Shown here in pieces: positions 9,401-17,521 of a stretch of DNA of 64,000 nt. Position numbers and translations under genes: made by a program. Where the stretch lies: NCBI GenBank assembly GCA_002083635.1, contig MSXP01000006.1, forward strand, positions 62,001 through 126,000, read 5' to 3'. The DNA comes from Proteobacteria bacterium ST_bin12 (GTDB taxonomy: Bacteria > Pseudomonadota > Gammaproteobacteria > Burkholderiales > Methylophilaceae). The notes below the pieces were generated by a model. That model had not been told where the DNA came from and did not search any database. It saw nothing but the letters and a program-made list of their open reading frames with translations. Position 1 is the first letter of the stretch. Every line of letters starts with the position of its first letter.

Positions 9401-11162
9401 GGTAGTAACTATACCAGTTTGCAAAATTAGTCATTTCTTCTTCATATGTGCATACAGAACCTGGGCAGTCTGTACGGCTAGGGGCTTTTTCAAATGTTAA
9501 ACCAGGCTCAACGTCCACACGCTGGAAAGTTGGGACCACGGCTGTATTAGCAGACTGTGTGATTGTGTGCGGTATTGTATAAGTCTTAGTAGTATCATCA
9601 GAACCGCCTGTCATTCCTGAGCGCGTAATACTTAAACGGTTATTTGGATCGTTTTCTGTAAACGCAAGTGTTTGATTAGTGCTAGCACTATTTTTAACTG
9701 AGGTGATTGTGATAACAGGGTCATTTGCTCCATTTGACTCCGCCATAAAATCAGGACTTGAAACAAAACTATTGATGCGTGTAACCAGCGCGTTTGCTAG
9801 TGCATTTCTGTTTGTGGCGTTGTTGGTGCCGCCTGAGGCACTGATACTAGTACCTAAAATTTCAGTTGTACCGACAGTGATGCTCGTCACACTGCTGACT
9901 GTTCTTGCGGAAGTAATGGTCAATGTGCCAGTAGATTTAGTTCCTGGCTGATCTGCCGTGGGTTGCGGTGAAGCTGTAGTCATGACAAGCGTTGCATTTG
10001 TAAACTCGTTCAATATAACCATATCTCCGCTAGCTGTTGCCGTAAAGTCAGGGCTACTCACATGGGCATTAATGGCAGCTGCAATATTACTGGCTAAGGT
10101 TGCTCTTTGAGTGGCACTTGTTGTATTGGTAATCGTTAGCGCTGGACTCGGAGACAAAGGAATGATACTTACACCATCGAGGGTAATACTACCAACCCTT
10201 AATGCTGTGGGCGAGATACATGAAGGTTGTCCAGTACCGCCACAACCTAATGTTTCTGGCAGTATACGAATACTGCTTACGCTACCAGATATCAATCCTG
10301 ACCATCGCGCGCGCGTATGGCCTGTGGTTTCGGAATATTTTCCCTGACAAGTTGACTCAACTGCGACATTTGTACACCAGCGGACTTTAGCCGGAAATGT
10401 ATGTGTTGCAGTCGGCGCTGTTGCATTAATACAGCTAGTTAAATTTCTATTGGTACAATATTCACCCGACGCTACTTTGTAGTAGTAAGGATAGCCATAT
10501 GCGTCACGCGCTTGGTTATATGATTGCGTTTGGTTATCACTAACAAAGTTAGGGTAAGTATATTGATTATTTCGTTTACATATTGCTGGGTTATTTGCTT
10601 GGGCGGCACTAATCGTACCTGTTGTATTACACCAAACACGGTCTAAATAACCATCTGTAAGGCCTGCATTTGGCACTAATCTAGCATTAGTGTTGCTTTG
10701 AACACCATACGCGTCATTAGGCACAACTGTCCAACCAGATGTATTAGCGCTATTCATTGAATTTCGTTCAATACCATTCGCATTTTTAGGTGGGTTGTAA
10801 GTAGTCTGCGGGTCATAATAAATCGTATTAAACTCACTTGTGTTATAGGCAGGGTCTCCATATACACAACCTGATGTAAAAGCAGTTGCCGATGTTGATG
10901 ATGATGATGATGATGATGTAGGATTTTTACATTTGTTGGTATCGTTGACATAGTCTGGCATGTAGTTGAAACCCATACTGCCCGAGTTATCTAATATATA
11001 CATCAAGTTTGGTAGCACATCACCCGTAGTTGCGCTCACCAGCGGCGCGTTGCCTAAATCGGTTAATGCCGCATAACTGTGATTCATAGTTAGCGTTAAT
11101 AGCATCATGCTAAACACGCGTAACAACTTATGCTGAATCTTGTTTTTTGTAGGCAATGTCAT
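6447..11162 (-). CDS. pilY1: Type IV pilus tip adhesin/assembly factor PilY1
   Basis: The product is a 1571-residue secreted protein with signal peptide (about 1-31). A von Willebrand A start with metal site DNSGS is at 58-62, and the C-terminal PilY1 beta-propeller (about 1080-1500) contains TIYIGSNDGMLHAIDATNGNE and LLWEFDASDDDDIGYS. PilY1 proteins cap type IV pili, prime pilus assembly, and mediate adhesion and surface sensing. Unusually, the vWA domain appears split: two similar beta-rich segments (about 294-400 and 412-515, each with an INxxVSSPDFxA motif) lie between the metal site and the later vWA part. A seven-serine tract is at about 83-89. It is the last gene of the minor-pilin operon. 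Confidence 0.95.
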   Translation of the reverse strand: MTLPTKNKIQHKLLRVFSMMLLTLTMNHSYAALTDLGNAPLVSATTGDVLPNLMYILDNSGSMGFNYMPDYVNDTNKCKNPTSSSSSSSTSATAFTSGCVYGDPAYNTSEFNTIYYDPQTTYNPPKNANGIERNSMNSANTSGWTVVPNDAYGVQSNTNARLVPNAGLTDGYLDRVWCNTTGTISAAQANNPAICKRNNQYTYPNFVSDNQTQSYNQARDAYGYPYYYKVASGEYCTNRNLTSCINATAPTATHTFPAKVRWCTNVAVESTCQGKYSETTGHTRARWSGLISGSVSSIRILPETLGCGGTGQPSCISPTALRVGSITLDGVSIIPLSPSPALTITNTTSATQRATLASNIAAAINAHVSSPDFTATASGDMVILNEFTNATLVMTTASPQPTADQPGTKSTGTLTITSARTVSSVTSITVGTTEILGTSISASGGTNNATNRNALANALVTRINSFVSSPDFMAESNGANDPVITITSVKNSASTNQTLAFTENDPNNRLSITRSGMTGGSDDTTKTYTIPHTITQSANTAVVPTFQRVDVEPGLTFEKAPSRTDCPGSVCTYEEEMTNFANWYSYYRTRMQLMKSSTSLAFQSIDTRFRVGFITINNASSNYLPVAQYNATQKSNWYNRLFAANPNGGTPLRQSLSTVGRIFSGRGSSAGVSSQDPVQFSCQQNFSILTTDGYWNGNGGVEINGSTTIGNMDGGSTPRPQFEGPTASSNSLSDVAKYYYDTDLRTGTPGSAQCTGSTRPNGTTGDVCENNVFVTPTDNNLKQHMTTFTLGLGVDASLTYTSDYRTATEGDFFELKQGTRNWPLPAADSQTAVDDLWHAAVNGQGSYFSAKNPNQLSTSLTEALSSITAKVGAGAAAATSTLNPVSGDNFTYVASYTSVKWTGNLEARTINTNTGEVSEDATWCIENVIADSCAAPSSVVGVAEGNSTVYQCVTPGSTTATCSAPGVLDGTDCKVEIATSCTGTMQSFVSDTTDSRNIFMNVSGTLGAFNAANLNVAGKTGNFTNAFLSNNLSQWSTLTTEQRALANTTTLINFLRGNNGYEDRASNTDGVVDSRLYRFRESVLGDLIDSTPVFVGAPKANFADPGYGPDSTIGAFKTTQANRAGTIYIGSNDGMLHAIDATNGNERWAYVPTMVMNNLWKLADKNYGNGVSHSYYVDGDIVINDICTANCTIANNAVWRTILVAGLNGGGEGYFALDITVPNSPQLLWEFDASDDDDIGYSYGNPVITKKADGTWVVVFTTGYNNVAGTNRGEGALYVVNAVTGTIISKYDTDVGSATTPSGLSKINAFIVDAEVNNQAAFIYGGDLLGNVWRFNINLPKSTTNPFKVAVLRDSSGVVQPITARPELVEISGKRVLYVGTGKYLGTSDLTDNQQQTIYAITDEATATTALDNPRASSLMVKQTLVNNADAATRTVQQPANQVNFASGRGWYIDLPDTGERQSVPAQLVFGTLLLPTTVPSNTVCSPGGYGWLNFLDYKTGASVAGNVVASKTNAPIVGLNILYIKGKPVVNVVTADNPTPQFPPQQPTFTGGSASGFTNHRVIWRELINE
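10897..10917. repeat. Seven-unit GAT trinucleotide repeat inside pilY1
   Basis: Seven tandem GAT units on the plus strand encode a run of serines in PilY1. Because the unit is three bases, slippage would change the length of the serine linker without breaking the frame. Confidence 0.9.
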
Positions 11163-11198
11163 GTGAAAATCCTTATCAAACTTAACGATAATTTTTAG

Positions 11199-11819
11199 TT
11201 AATAAATAAACGCTTGCAAAAAACTGACGGTGTTTTTAGGGCCTGTTACGCGCACTGTGGCGCGATAAACTACTGCATCCGCGCCGCCTTTTTGTGCGCC
11301 AAAGCCACCACCGCCTGCACCGCCACCCTCACTTTTTGCGCCCTGTGAGTTGGCTGCAGAATTACCTGTACCTACTAAGCAGTTTTCTTGCGTCACTGCA
11401 CCTGCATTACGGCACATACGTTGCAAAATAATGCGCGTTTCGTTACCGCTTTTGTCATCAATATCACTGGCAACTTGTATTGCGTTAGCCCAATTTGCCG
11501 CGTTATTTAATGACTCTGGTGTTTCTAAAAGCACACCATCTAAATTCGCAAAATATCCAGCTGCTGGTGCTTGGAGTGCTGTTTCACCAGATTCATTAAT
11601 GAATCTGTAAGCTCTCGCGATACCCGTTTCTGCAGACATAATGGCCGATTGCTTAAATGCCAAATTACCCGCGACGAGTACGCCACTATCAACAGAACGA
11701 ATTAGCGCAGCGGCAGCTAATGACATTGCAACCAATGCAATTAAGGCAACAAACAATACTAAGCCTTTTTGTGACTTAGCCATCAGTTGATGACGAATCA
11801 TCACAGTTGAATTCAACAT
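11199..11819 (-). CDS. pilX: Minor pilin PilX
   Basis: The 206-residue product has a prepilin-like N-terminus: a short basic leader ending KG (G19), then LVLFVALIALVAMSLAAAAL. Position 5 of the mature form is valine, not glutamate, as is usual for PilX/GspK-like minor subunits at the pilus tip. It is rich in glycine near residues 165-183 and has two cysteines in the second half. The start at 11819 is supported by an AAAGGG ribosome site eight or nine bases upstream. It sits between pilW and pilY1, the standard minor-pilin order. Confidence 0.85.
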   Translation of the reverse strand: MLNSTVMIRHQLMAKSQKGLVLFVALIALVAMSLAAAALIRSVDSGVLVAGNLAFKQSAIMSAETGIARAYRFINESGETALQAPAAGYFANLDGVLLETPESLNNAANWANAIQVASDIDDKSGNETRIILQRMCRNAGAVTQENCLVGTGNSAANSQGAKSEGGGAGGGGFGAQKGGADAVVYRATVRVTGPKNTVSFLQAFIY

Positions 11820-11868
11820 TGATGATGCCCTTTCATAACAGTTAATATTAAGTACATTGTTTTAGTCT

Positions 11869-13113
11869 TTATAGTTGTGGACTGGCAGCCAACATGTTTC
11901 TCAATGGCACGGTCACTTCATATACGCGGTAACGATAATTAGTCCAATTAGCGCCCAACGTGCCTGATAAATCTAAATTTCCGCCGAACACACATAACCT
12001 TGCTGGACCGACTGCGGCACCATCACAAAGCTGACTAACGACTTCTTTTTCTAATAAATTATTTCTGGCGATTACCGCAATGCGTACTACTTTAATGCGA
12101 TTGCGGTCTGCAATTGAAATGGCAGCAGGCGCCCAACCGCCTGTTGCATCTTGCCAGCTAGTCACTAGCTCGCTATTCGGTGTATCTGCCACACCATATT
12201 GCGCTTGCAGGCTAACAATTTCGCTTAAAACTGCTTCTTGTGCGCCAGTTGTAGGATTTGTTCTTCTTAACTGGTTGGCATCTACATCAAATGTCACCGC
12301 TTTAACTTGCCCTAAACAGGCAACTTTATCGTTTTGCGCCATACCTGCATTTGATAAAACGGTGATGCCATTTGCGGGCCCATCAACCCCTGTTGCTGTT
12401 ACTCTGGTTGCAAAGCAAGATATGCTGGCGTTTCTGGTCACCAACACCACATCATTGTTTCTGCAGCCCATGTTGTTATCTACGCCGATATAATTTGAGC
12501 CCACTAAAGTGACAATATCAGTAGCGATTGCCCCTCTTGTACTATCGCCATAGCGCACAACAATTGAATCACTATTTGCACCATCTGTAATAGTGACTGG
12601 TGTAATAATATCTCTGGCAATACTGGTTGCATTAGGCAATCCAGAAACACTGTCAATGTCTAAATTAATTGCATCAGAGGGTGCAGCAGTGTCGCATTTT
12701 AAAGCGGAATAATTAACGCCGCCCGCAACAAATACTTTGTCTGCTTCGATTCTGGCGTTGTAAGCGCTGATAGCGGCCTGTTTTGCCGCTTTCACTTCAT
12801 CGGGTGTTTGATTGGCGTAGTTTGCAAATTGAAAAGAATTAGCCGCGGTAGCCGGTGTAATGGTTGGCAATGTGCCGCTGGTTAACGGTATACCATAACC
12901 CGCAAACTGTAGCTCACGTTGAATCATATATAAGCCAATATTGCCATTCGTTTGCGCATCTGCAATGCCTGTGGTGGTGCGTTTGCTACCTTCAAATGCA
13001 GAAAAAGTTTGCATCACAACAATGGTTGCAATTAAGCCAATAACCAAGCCGACCATTAATTCCACCAAGCTAAAGCCTGCTTGAATATGTAGCGATTTTT
13101 TATAGTTTTGCAT
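11869..13113 (-). CDS. pilW: Minor pilin PilW
   Basis: The 414-residue product carries a class III signal: leader ending at G13, then FSLVELMVGLVIGLIATIVV, with Glu5 of the mature pilin present. PilW is a large minor pilin that joins PilV, PilX, FimU-type pilin and PilY1 in the complex that initiates pilus assembly. The body is beta-rich with several cysteines (GCRNN, SCFAT, CLGQV, LCDGA). It starts 2 bp after the pilV stop codon and is followed by pilX. Confidence 0.9.
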   Translation of the reverse strand: MQNYKKSLHIQAGFSLVELMVGLVIGLIATIVVMQTFSAFEGSKRTTTGIADAQTNGNIGLYMIQRELQFAGYGIPLTSGTLPTITPATAANSFQFANYANQTPDEVKAAKQAAISAYNARIEADKVFVAGGVNYSALKCDTAAPSDAINLDIDSVSGLPNATSIARDIITPVTITDGANSDSIVVRYGDSTRGAIATDIVTLVGSNYIGVDNNMGCRNNDVVLVTRNASISCFATRVTATGVDGPANGITVLSNAGMAQNDKVACLGQVKAVTFDVDANQLRRTNPTTGAQEAVLSEIVSLQAQYGVADTPNSELVTSWQDATGGWAPAAISIADRNRIKVVRIAVIARNNLLEKEVVSQLCDGAAVGPARLCVFGGNLDLSGTLGANWTNYRYRVYEVTVPLRNMLAASPQL

Positions 13114-13115
13114 GC

Positions 13116-13508
13116 TTATCTCGCTGTAAAAATAGAAGTGACAGCTTCGTAGCTATGCTGTGTTTCGCCGGGCACTTGCCAAGTCACTACAAATTGAAAC
13201 CGACCTTCAGAAAGTAGTTTAGTCGTCAATTGACCACTGGGTAAGCTAGCGACAGGAGTGACATTGTTTCCGCCAAGCGCGATTGGGCTAGATAACATTT
13301 CTCCCAATTGTTGCTGAACCACATAAGCAGCTTCTGCTCGATAAGTTGCATCGGCCGTATTTTTCATCATAACGCCCTGCAAACCAGTAATCGCTAAAAT
13401 ACCGAATGAAAAAATAAGAATAGCAATCATAGCCTCTATTAATACAGCACCCTTTTGTGATGGCTGATTAGCTGGCATCTTTCTGGTAGATTTATTTTTC
13501 GTCATCAT
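13116..13508 (-). CDS. pilV: Minor pilin PilV
   Basis: The 130-residue product has a 20-residue polar leader ending QKG, then AVLIEAMIAILIFSFGILAI, with the conserved Glu5 at residue 25. The run LIEAMIAILIFSFGILA is typical of PilV. The C-terminal half is short and beta-rich. It is a minor pilin of the type IV pilus priming complex and is tightly coupled to pilW (2-bp gap). Confidence 0.9.
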   Translation of the reverse strand: MMTKNKSTRKMPANQPSQKGAVLIEAMIAILIFSFGILAITGLQGVMMKNTADATYRAEAAYVVQQQLGEMLSSPIALGGNNVTPVASLPSGQLTTKLLSEGRFQFVVTWQVPGETQHSYEAVTSIFTAR

Positions 13509-13532
13509 TTACTCGTTAAGTATGATTAGTAG

Positions 13533-14072
13533 CTAACATCTACGTGGGTCAGAAACATTCGCGTTTGGATCGCACAAGCGCACAGTACCGCCTGTACCTA
13601 AGGTGATATTCAAATTACGATCTGCCCCAGTAAAGTTAACGCCAACTTGTGTTAACTGATTTGCCACAGCTGTTGATTTAACACCTAGATTGTTAAAAAC
13701 CGCTTGAGTAGCGCCACCTGGTGTTGGGCTGATAATTGCTGCAGAAGTATTGCCCTCGTTGTTACTACGTGTCTCAATTGTGGCTGGGCAGTCATCTACA
13801 CCATCACCATTTAAATCAGCTACCACTGTCACACAACCAACTGTCCAAGCAGAATTTGCGCCTAAAGTAAAACGTACTGGCGCATTTCTCATTAATGCTT
13901 CAGTACGCGCTTTTTGTATGCCATTTAAGATTGATTCAGCAGCGGTACGCACTTTGGTGTTTTGAATCCAAGCGCGAAAGCTAGGGGCCGCAAAAGACGC
14001 TAGAATACCGATGATAGCGACGGTAACCATCAGCTCTACCAATGAAAATCCAGCTTGTTTACTTTTGAACAT
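13533..14072 (-). CDS. fimT: FimT/FimU-type (GspH-like) minor pilin
   Basis: A class III prepilin signal is present: leader MFKSKQAG, then FSLVELMVTVAIIGILASFAAPSF with Glu5. The remainder is a GspH/FimT domain (about 60-170). I chose the ATG at 14072, two bases after the pilE stop, over an in-frame TTG at 14081 that would overlap pilE. The product is 179 residues. FimT/FimU pilins belong to the minor-pilin initiation complex, and FimT-like ones can bind DNA during natural transformation. The C-terminus holds a cysteine pair (LCDPN and a terminal RRC), likely a disulfide. Confidence 0.88.
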   Translation of the reverse strand: MFKSKQAGFSLVELMVTVAIIGILASFAAPSFRAWIQNTKVRTAAESILNGIQKARTEALMRNAPVRFTLGANSAWTVGCVTVVADLNGDGVDDCPATIETRSNNEGNTSAAIISPTPGGATQAVFNNLGVKSTAVANQLTQVGVNFTGADRNLNITLGTGGTVRLCDPNANVSDPRRC

Positions 14073-14074
14073 TG

Positions 14075-14485
14075 TTAACAAACACCACTTGGTTTAAGCG
14101 ACCAACATGCAGCATTAAACGAAGAGGTTTTATTGTTGTTTTGATCAATGCTATAGGTGTAGGCAGCCATTTCACCTGCGCCTGTTGCCGCCAAGGTATA
14201 GGCTGTAGCCGTGCCCGGAACACTGCATGAATATGCAAAAAAAGTAGTACTTATTCCAGCAGGTGCGGCACATGGGCCACCTACATAAGTGCGATTATCT
14301 TGAAAGTACTGTTCCATTCTAATCCGCATATCTGCTAACGCACCAGTTGCCTCAGTCGCACGCGCTTGCCTAACATAATCGGTATAGCTAGGAATCGCAA
14401 TTGCCGCCAAAATGCCAATGATAGCAATCACAATCATTATTTCAACCAATGTGAACCCATACTGCAATTTTTTCCATTTATTCAT
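14075..14485 (-). CDS. pilE: Type IV pilin PilE-like
   Basis: The 136-residue product has a 10-residue leader ending G10, then FTLVEIMIVIAIIGILAAIAIPSYTDYV with Glu5, the textbook type IVa pilin N-terminus. The C-terminal cysteines (AACWSLKPSGVC) form the expected disulfide-bonded D-region loop. It is the first gene of the six-gene minus-strand pilus operon, with an AAGGAT ribosome site. In this position it is usually a PilE minor pilin, not the major PilA subunit; sequence alone does not separate the two. Confidence 0.9.
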   Translation of the reverse strand: MNKWKKLQYGFTLVEIMIVIAIIGILAAIAIPSYTDYVRQARATEATGALADMRIRMEQYFQDNRTYVGGPCAAPAGISTTFFAYSCSVPGTATAYTLAATGAGEMAAYTYSIDQNNNKTSSFNAACWSLKPSGVC

Positions 14486-14680
14486 TTTAAGTATCCTTTT
14501 TTGCTTAATTGAATCATGCCAAACTTAAATTGGCGAGGCTAGCAGTATCCGATATTCGGCAAAATAGCGGTAACAAACGGTATTCAACGACTTTGTGTGA
14601 TTACTTATTGCGCAAAGCTTAACCTGTTACAAACACGCATTAATGTTAAAATAAGCTTTTATATGAGTTGCGAGCGCGCA

Positions 14681-14878
14681 ATGTTTAAACTAAAAAGTCA
14701 TCTATTCAACGCTACTGCATTATGTTTATTTTGTAGTACGTTAATGGGCTGCGGGACTAAAGGCCCGCTCTATATTCCAGAGCAGCGCTATCCCCAAGAA
14801 GCATCTAAACCAACGAGTGACATCAATAAATTAGATGCTGACAAAGCACCATCAACCCAACCTACAGTTAAAGAATAA
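14681..14878 (+). CDS. lptM: LptM (YifL)-type small lipoprotein
   Basis: I chose the ATG at 14681, giving a 65-residue lipoprotein with a signal peptide ending LMGC and the family signature CGTKGPLYIP directly after the lipidated cysteine. LptM associates with the LptD/LptE translocon in the outer membrane and helps LptD disulfide maturation. Its position immediately before lysA is typical in proteobacteria. The C-terminal half is polar and unstructured. Upstream in-frame starts add an implausible leader. Confidence 0.85.
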   Translation: MFKLKSHLFNATALCLFCSTLMGCGTKGPLYIPEQRYPQEASKPTSDINKLDADKAPSTQPTVKE

Positions 14879-14882
14879 TTAC

Positions 14883-16127
14883 GTGAACGAATTTGATTTT
14901 AAAAATAGCGCGCTACATGCCGAAAATATTGCGTTGAGCCAAATTGCTGAGGCGTTTAATACGCCCTGCTATGTGTATTCTAAAGCGGCTTTAACGCAAG
15001 CTTTTAGCGATTTTAGTGCAGGTTTAATTGGCACCAATCATTTGGTTTGTTTTGCGGTAAAAGCCAACCCTAATATCGCCATTTTGAATTTGTTTGCAAA
15101 ATTAGGCGCGGGTTTTGATATTGTTTCTGGCGGAGAATTAGCGCGCGTTTTAGCAGCTGGTGGCGACCCGCAAAAGATTGTGTTTTCTGGCGTAGGTAAA
15201 AGCGCAGATGAAATGCGCGTGGCGCTCAATGCAGGTATTTTTTGCTTTAACGTGGAATCGGCTAGCGAATTAAATCGATTGAATCAAGTAGCAGGTGAAA
15301 TGGGCAAAGTTGCACCCGTTTCACTGCGAGTTAACCCGAATGTAGACGCTAAAACGCATCCTTATATTTCAACTGGCCTTAAAAACAATAAATTTGGTGT
15401 GGCGTTTGAAGATGCAATTGCGGTTTACGAGCAAGCCGCTGCCATGCCCAACATTGCCGTGCATGGCGTTGATTGTCATATCGGCTCACAAATCACTGAA
15501 TTAGCACCTTTTATTGAGGCGCTGGATTTGATTTTAGGCTTGGTGGATAGGCTTGCCGCCAAAAATATACCGATTTCGCATATTGATGTAGGCGGTGGCA
15601 TTGGCATTACTTATTTAGACGAAACGCCGCCAGAATTTATAACTTACGTACAAGCGATTTTGGCAAAGTTAACGCATAAAAATGTCAAAATATTATTTGA
15701 GCCAGGTCGCGCTTTGGTGGGCAATGCTGGCGTGTTACTCACAAAAGTAGAGTATTTAAAACACACAGAGAGTAAAAACTTTGCCATCGTAGATGCCGCC
15801 ATGAACGATTTAATGCGCCCCGCTTTGTATGACGCGTATCACGATATCGTGGCTGTGAGTCCGCGTGATGGCGAAGCTAATGTCTACGAAATTGTTGGCC
15901 CAGTATGTGAAAGTGGCGATTTTTTAGGTCACGACCGCGCGCTAAATTTAGCGGAAGGTGATTTATTAGCGATTAAATCCGCAGGCGCATATGGTATGAG
16001 CATGGCCAGCAACTACAACACGCGCGGCCGCGTGGCAGAAGTAATGGTAGATGGCGATAAAATGCACTTGATTCGCCAACGCGAAAAAGTGGCCGACTTA
16101 TTTGCACTAGAAAATTTATTACCCTAA
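14883..16127 (+). CDS. lysA: Diaminopimelate decarboxylase LysA
   Basis: LysA is the PLP enzyme that converts meso-diaminopimelate to lysine. I took the GTG start at 14883, four bases after lptM, giving 414 residues, near the family norm; the longer reading would overlap lptM by 44 bp. The PLP-lysine is K60 (FAVKANPN). The glycine-rich phosphate loop is VGGGIGITY, followed by EPGRALVGNAG, and the active-site cysteine is in GPVCESGDFL. The usual partner dapF does not follow. A short hairpin overlaps the stop codon. Confidence 0.96.
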   Translation: MNEFDFKNSALHAENIALSQIAEAFNTPCYVYSKAALTQAFSDFSAGLIGTNHLVCFAVKANPNIAILNLFAKLGAGFDIVSGGELARVLAAGGDPQKIVFSGVGKSADEMRVALNAGIFCFNVESASELNRLNQVAGEMGKVAPVSLRVNPNVDAKTHPYISTGLKNNKFGVAFEDAIAVYEQAAAMPNIAVHGVDCHIGSQITELAPFIEALDLILGLVDRLAAKNIPISHIDVGGGIGITYLDETPPEFITYVQAILAKLTHKNVKILFEPGRALVGNAGVLLTKVEYLKHTESKNFAIVDAAMNDLMRPALYDAYHDIVAVSPRDGEANVYEIVGPVCESGDFLGHDRALNLAEGDLLAIKSAGAYGMSMASNYNTRGRVAEVMVDGDKMHLIRQREKVADLFALENLLP

Positions 16128-16292
16128 AAATTAGGGTTAAGTACGCGCCAATATGCCGTCATAAATGGACTTTTTCATTCTAGTTGCACATGACCTTTAG
16201 TAGGTGTAAATTACGATTCAAGAGTCGCTAGAACTCTTATATAAGTTGTTGAATTAAATATAATTTCACACAATAATTATAGGGAGATAAGT

Positions 16293-16463
16293 ATGAATCA
16301 ATTTGTCATTGGCTTAATGGCAATCGCAGTGCTTTTGTCAGGGTGCGCTTCATCAGGCGGGGCTGCTTCTGCCAGCGCAGAAGATAATGGTGGTTTAGCT
16401 GAAATTGCGGCCTATGAGGATGCAACTTACGACACATTGCCCGATGTAGTCGCCTCTGAGTAA
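16293..16463 (+). CDS. Small predicted lipoprotein, 56 residues
   Basis: This short reading frame has a good ribosome site (AGGGAGA, 6 bases before the ATG). Its signal peptide is clear: hydrophobic stretch FVIGLMAIAVLL, then lipobox LSGC with C18. The mature part, about 39 residues, is acidic and Ala/Ser/Gly-rich with no domain I recognise. It stands alone between lysA and the convergent purU and is followed directly by a strong terminator, so it probably has its own promoter. It is a likely real gene of unknown function. Confidence 0.75.
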   Translation: MNQFVIGLMAIAVLLSGCASSGGAASASAEDNGGLAEIAAYEDATYDTLPDVVASE

Positions 16464-16475
16464 TCCACATATTAC

Positions 16476-16515
16476 AAAAAAGCGAGGCGTCTTAAATGAC
16501 TAGCCTCGCTTTTTT
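16476..16515. terminator. Bidirectional terminator between the small lipoprotein gene and purU
   Basis: A 13-bp perfect stem (AAAAAAGCGAGGC paired with GCCTCGCTTTTTT) with a 14-base loop has flanking A and T runs. It lies between convergent genes. Confidence 0.9.
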
Positions 16516-16581
16516 GTGTCTATTTAAGCGTTAAGTTTTAATAATTTAATACTCAACTACAGGGTTTTAAATCAGACAGTT

Positions 16582-17457
16582 TTAATCAAAAATCACCGTT
16601 TTGTTGGCGTATAACAAAATGCGGTTTTCAATATGCCAGCGCACAGCTTTACTCAATACTATGCGCTCTAAATCGCGGCCTTTTTGAATCAAATCTTCTA
16701 CTTGATCGCGATGTGAGATACGGTCGATATCTTGCTCAATAATCGGCCCTTCATCCAGCACTTCTGTCACGTAATGGCCTGTTGCGCCAATCAATTTAAC
16801 GCCACGCTCAAATGCGCGATGATAAGGTCGCGCACCAATAAATGCGGGTAAGAATGAGTGATGAATATTAATGATTTTTTGCGGATAACGCGCCACAAAA
16901 TCGGGTGACAGAATCTGCATATAGCGCGCTAAAACAATTAAATCAATATCGTAATCAGCAAATAATTTAAACTGCGCCGCTTCAACATCCGTCTTGTTCG
17001 ATTTTGTAGTAGCGCTGTCTTTAGTCACAGGCAGATAATGAAAATCGATCCCGTAAAACTTAACCAAGGCCTCAGTATCGCGATGATTACTGATGACTAG
17101 CGGAATCTCGCAGGCTAACTCACCACTTTTATGGCGGTGCAATAAATCGGCCAAGCAATGATCATATTGCGAAACCATAATGGCAACGCGCGTTTTGTGC
17201 TGTGAAAGTTTAAGCTGCCAATGCATGCTAAACTTGGACGCAATTGGCGCAAAAGCAGCGCTAAAATCCGCCTCAGATAAATTAAAATTCGCCACATCCC
17301 ACTCAACGCGCATTAAAAATAGATTATTTTCTGCATCTTGATGTTGGTCTGCGTGTAAAATATTAGCATTATGCTGATATAAAAAATCAGCGATAGCTGC
17401 CACAATGCCGCGCGCATCAGGGCAAGTTATAAGTAAAGTTGCTGTATTTTTCATCAT
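16582..17457 (-). CDS. purU: Formyltetrahydrofolate deformylase PurU
   Basis: PurU hydrolyses 10-formyl-THF to formate and THF, balancing the one-carbon folate pool. The 291-residue product has an N-terminal ACT domain (about 5-85, start ATLLITCPDARGIVAAIADFL) and a C-terminal formyltransferase-fold domain. The catalytic segment is INIHHSFLPAFIGARPY, and the DEGPIIEQ loop holds the catalytic aspartate. Formate release from folate intermediates is especially relevant in a methylotroph, but that link is inferred. It is monocistronic and divergent from ispH. Confidence 0.95.
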   Translation of the reverse strand: MMKNTATLLITCPDARGIVAAIADFLYQHNANILHADQHQDAENNLFLMRVEWDVANFNLSEADFSAAFAPIASKFSMHWQLKLSQHKTRVAIMVSQYDHCLADLLHRHKSGELACEIPLVISNHRDTEALVKFYGIDFHYLPVTKDSATTKSNKTDVEAAQFKLFADYDIDLIVLARYMQILSPDFVARYPQKIINIHHSFLPAFIGARPYHRAFERGVKLIGATGHYVTEVLDEGPIIEQDIDRISHRDQVEDLIQKGRDLERIVLSKAVRWHIENRILLYANKTVIFD

Positions 17458-17521
17458 ATTTTACAGACGATTCATTTAAAAAATTTGTGTCATTATACCC
17501 AATTAACAAGGCGTTAACGAT

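Noticed and set aside
7987..10390. Several 60-110-codon frames on the plus strand inside pilY1
   Set aside because: They are antisense to a well-supported 1571-codon gene, lack ribosome sites and show no domain.
14073..14081. TTG start for fimT that overlaps pilE
   Set aside because: The ATG at 14072 follows the pilE stop directly and gives a standard short prepilin leader.
14486..14600. Possible sigma-54 promoter for pilE
   Set aside because: A TTGGCAT element exists, but the nearest GC element is 16 bases away, not the required 12.
16121..16137. Hairpin at the lysA stop codon as terminator
   Set aside because: The stem is 7 bp with no T run after it, so termination is not supported.
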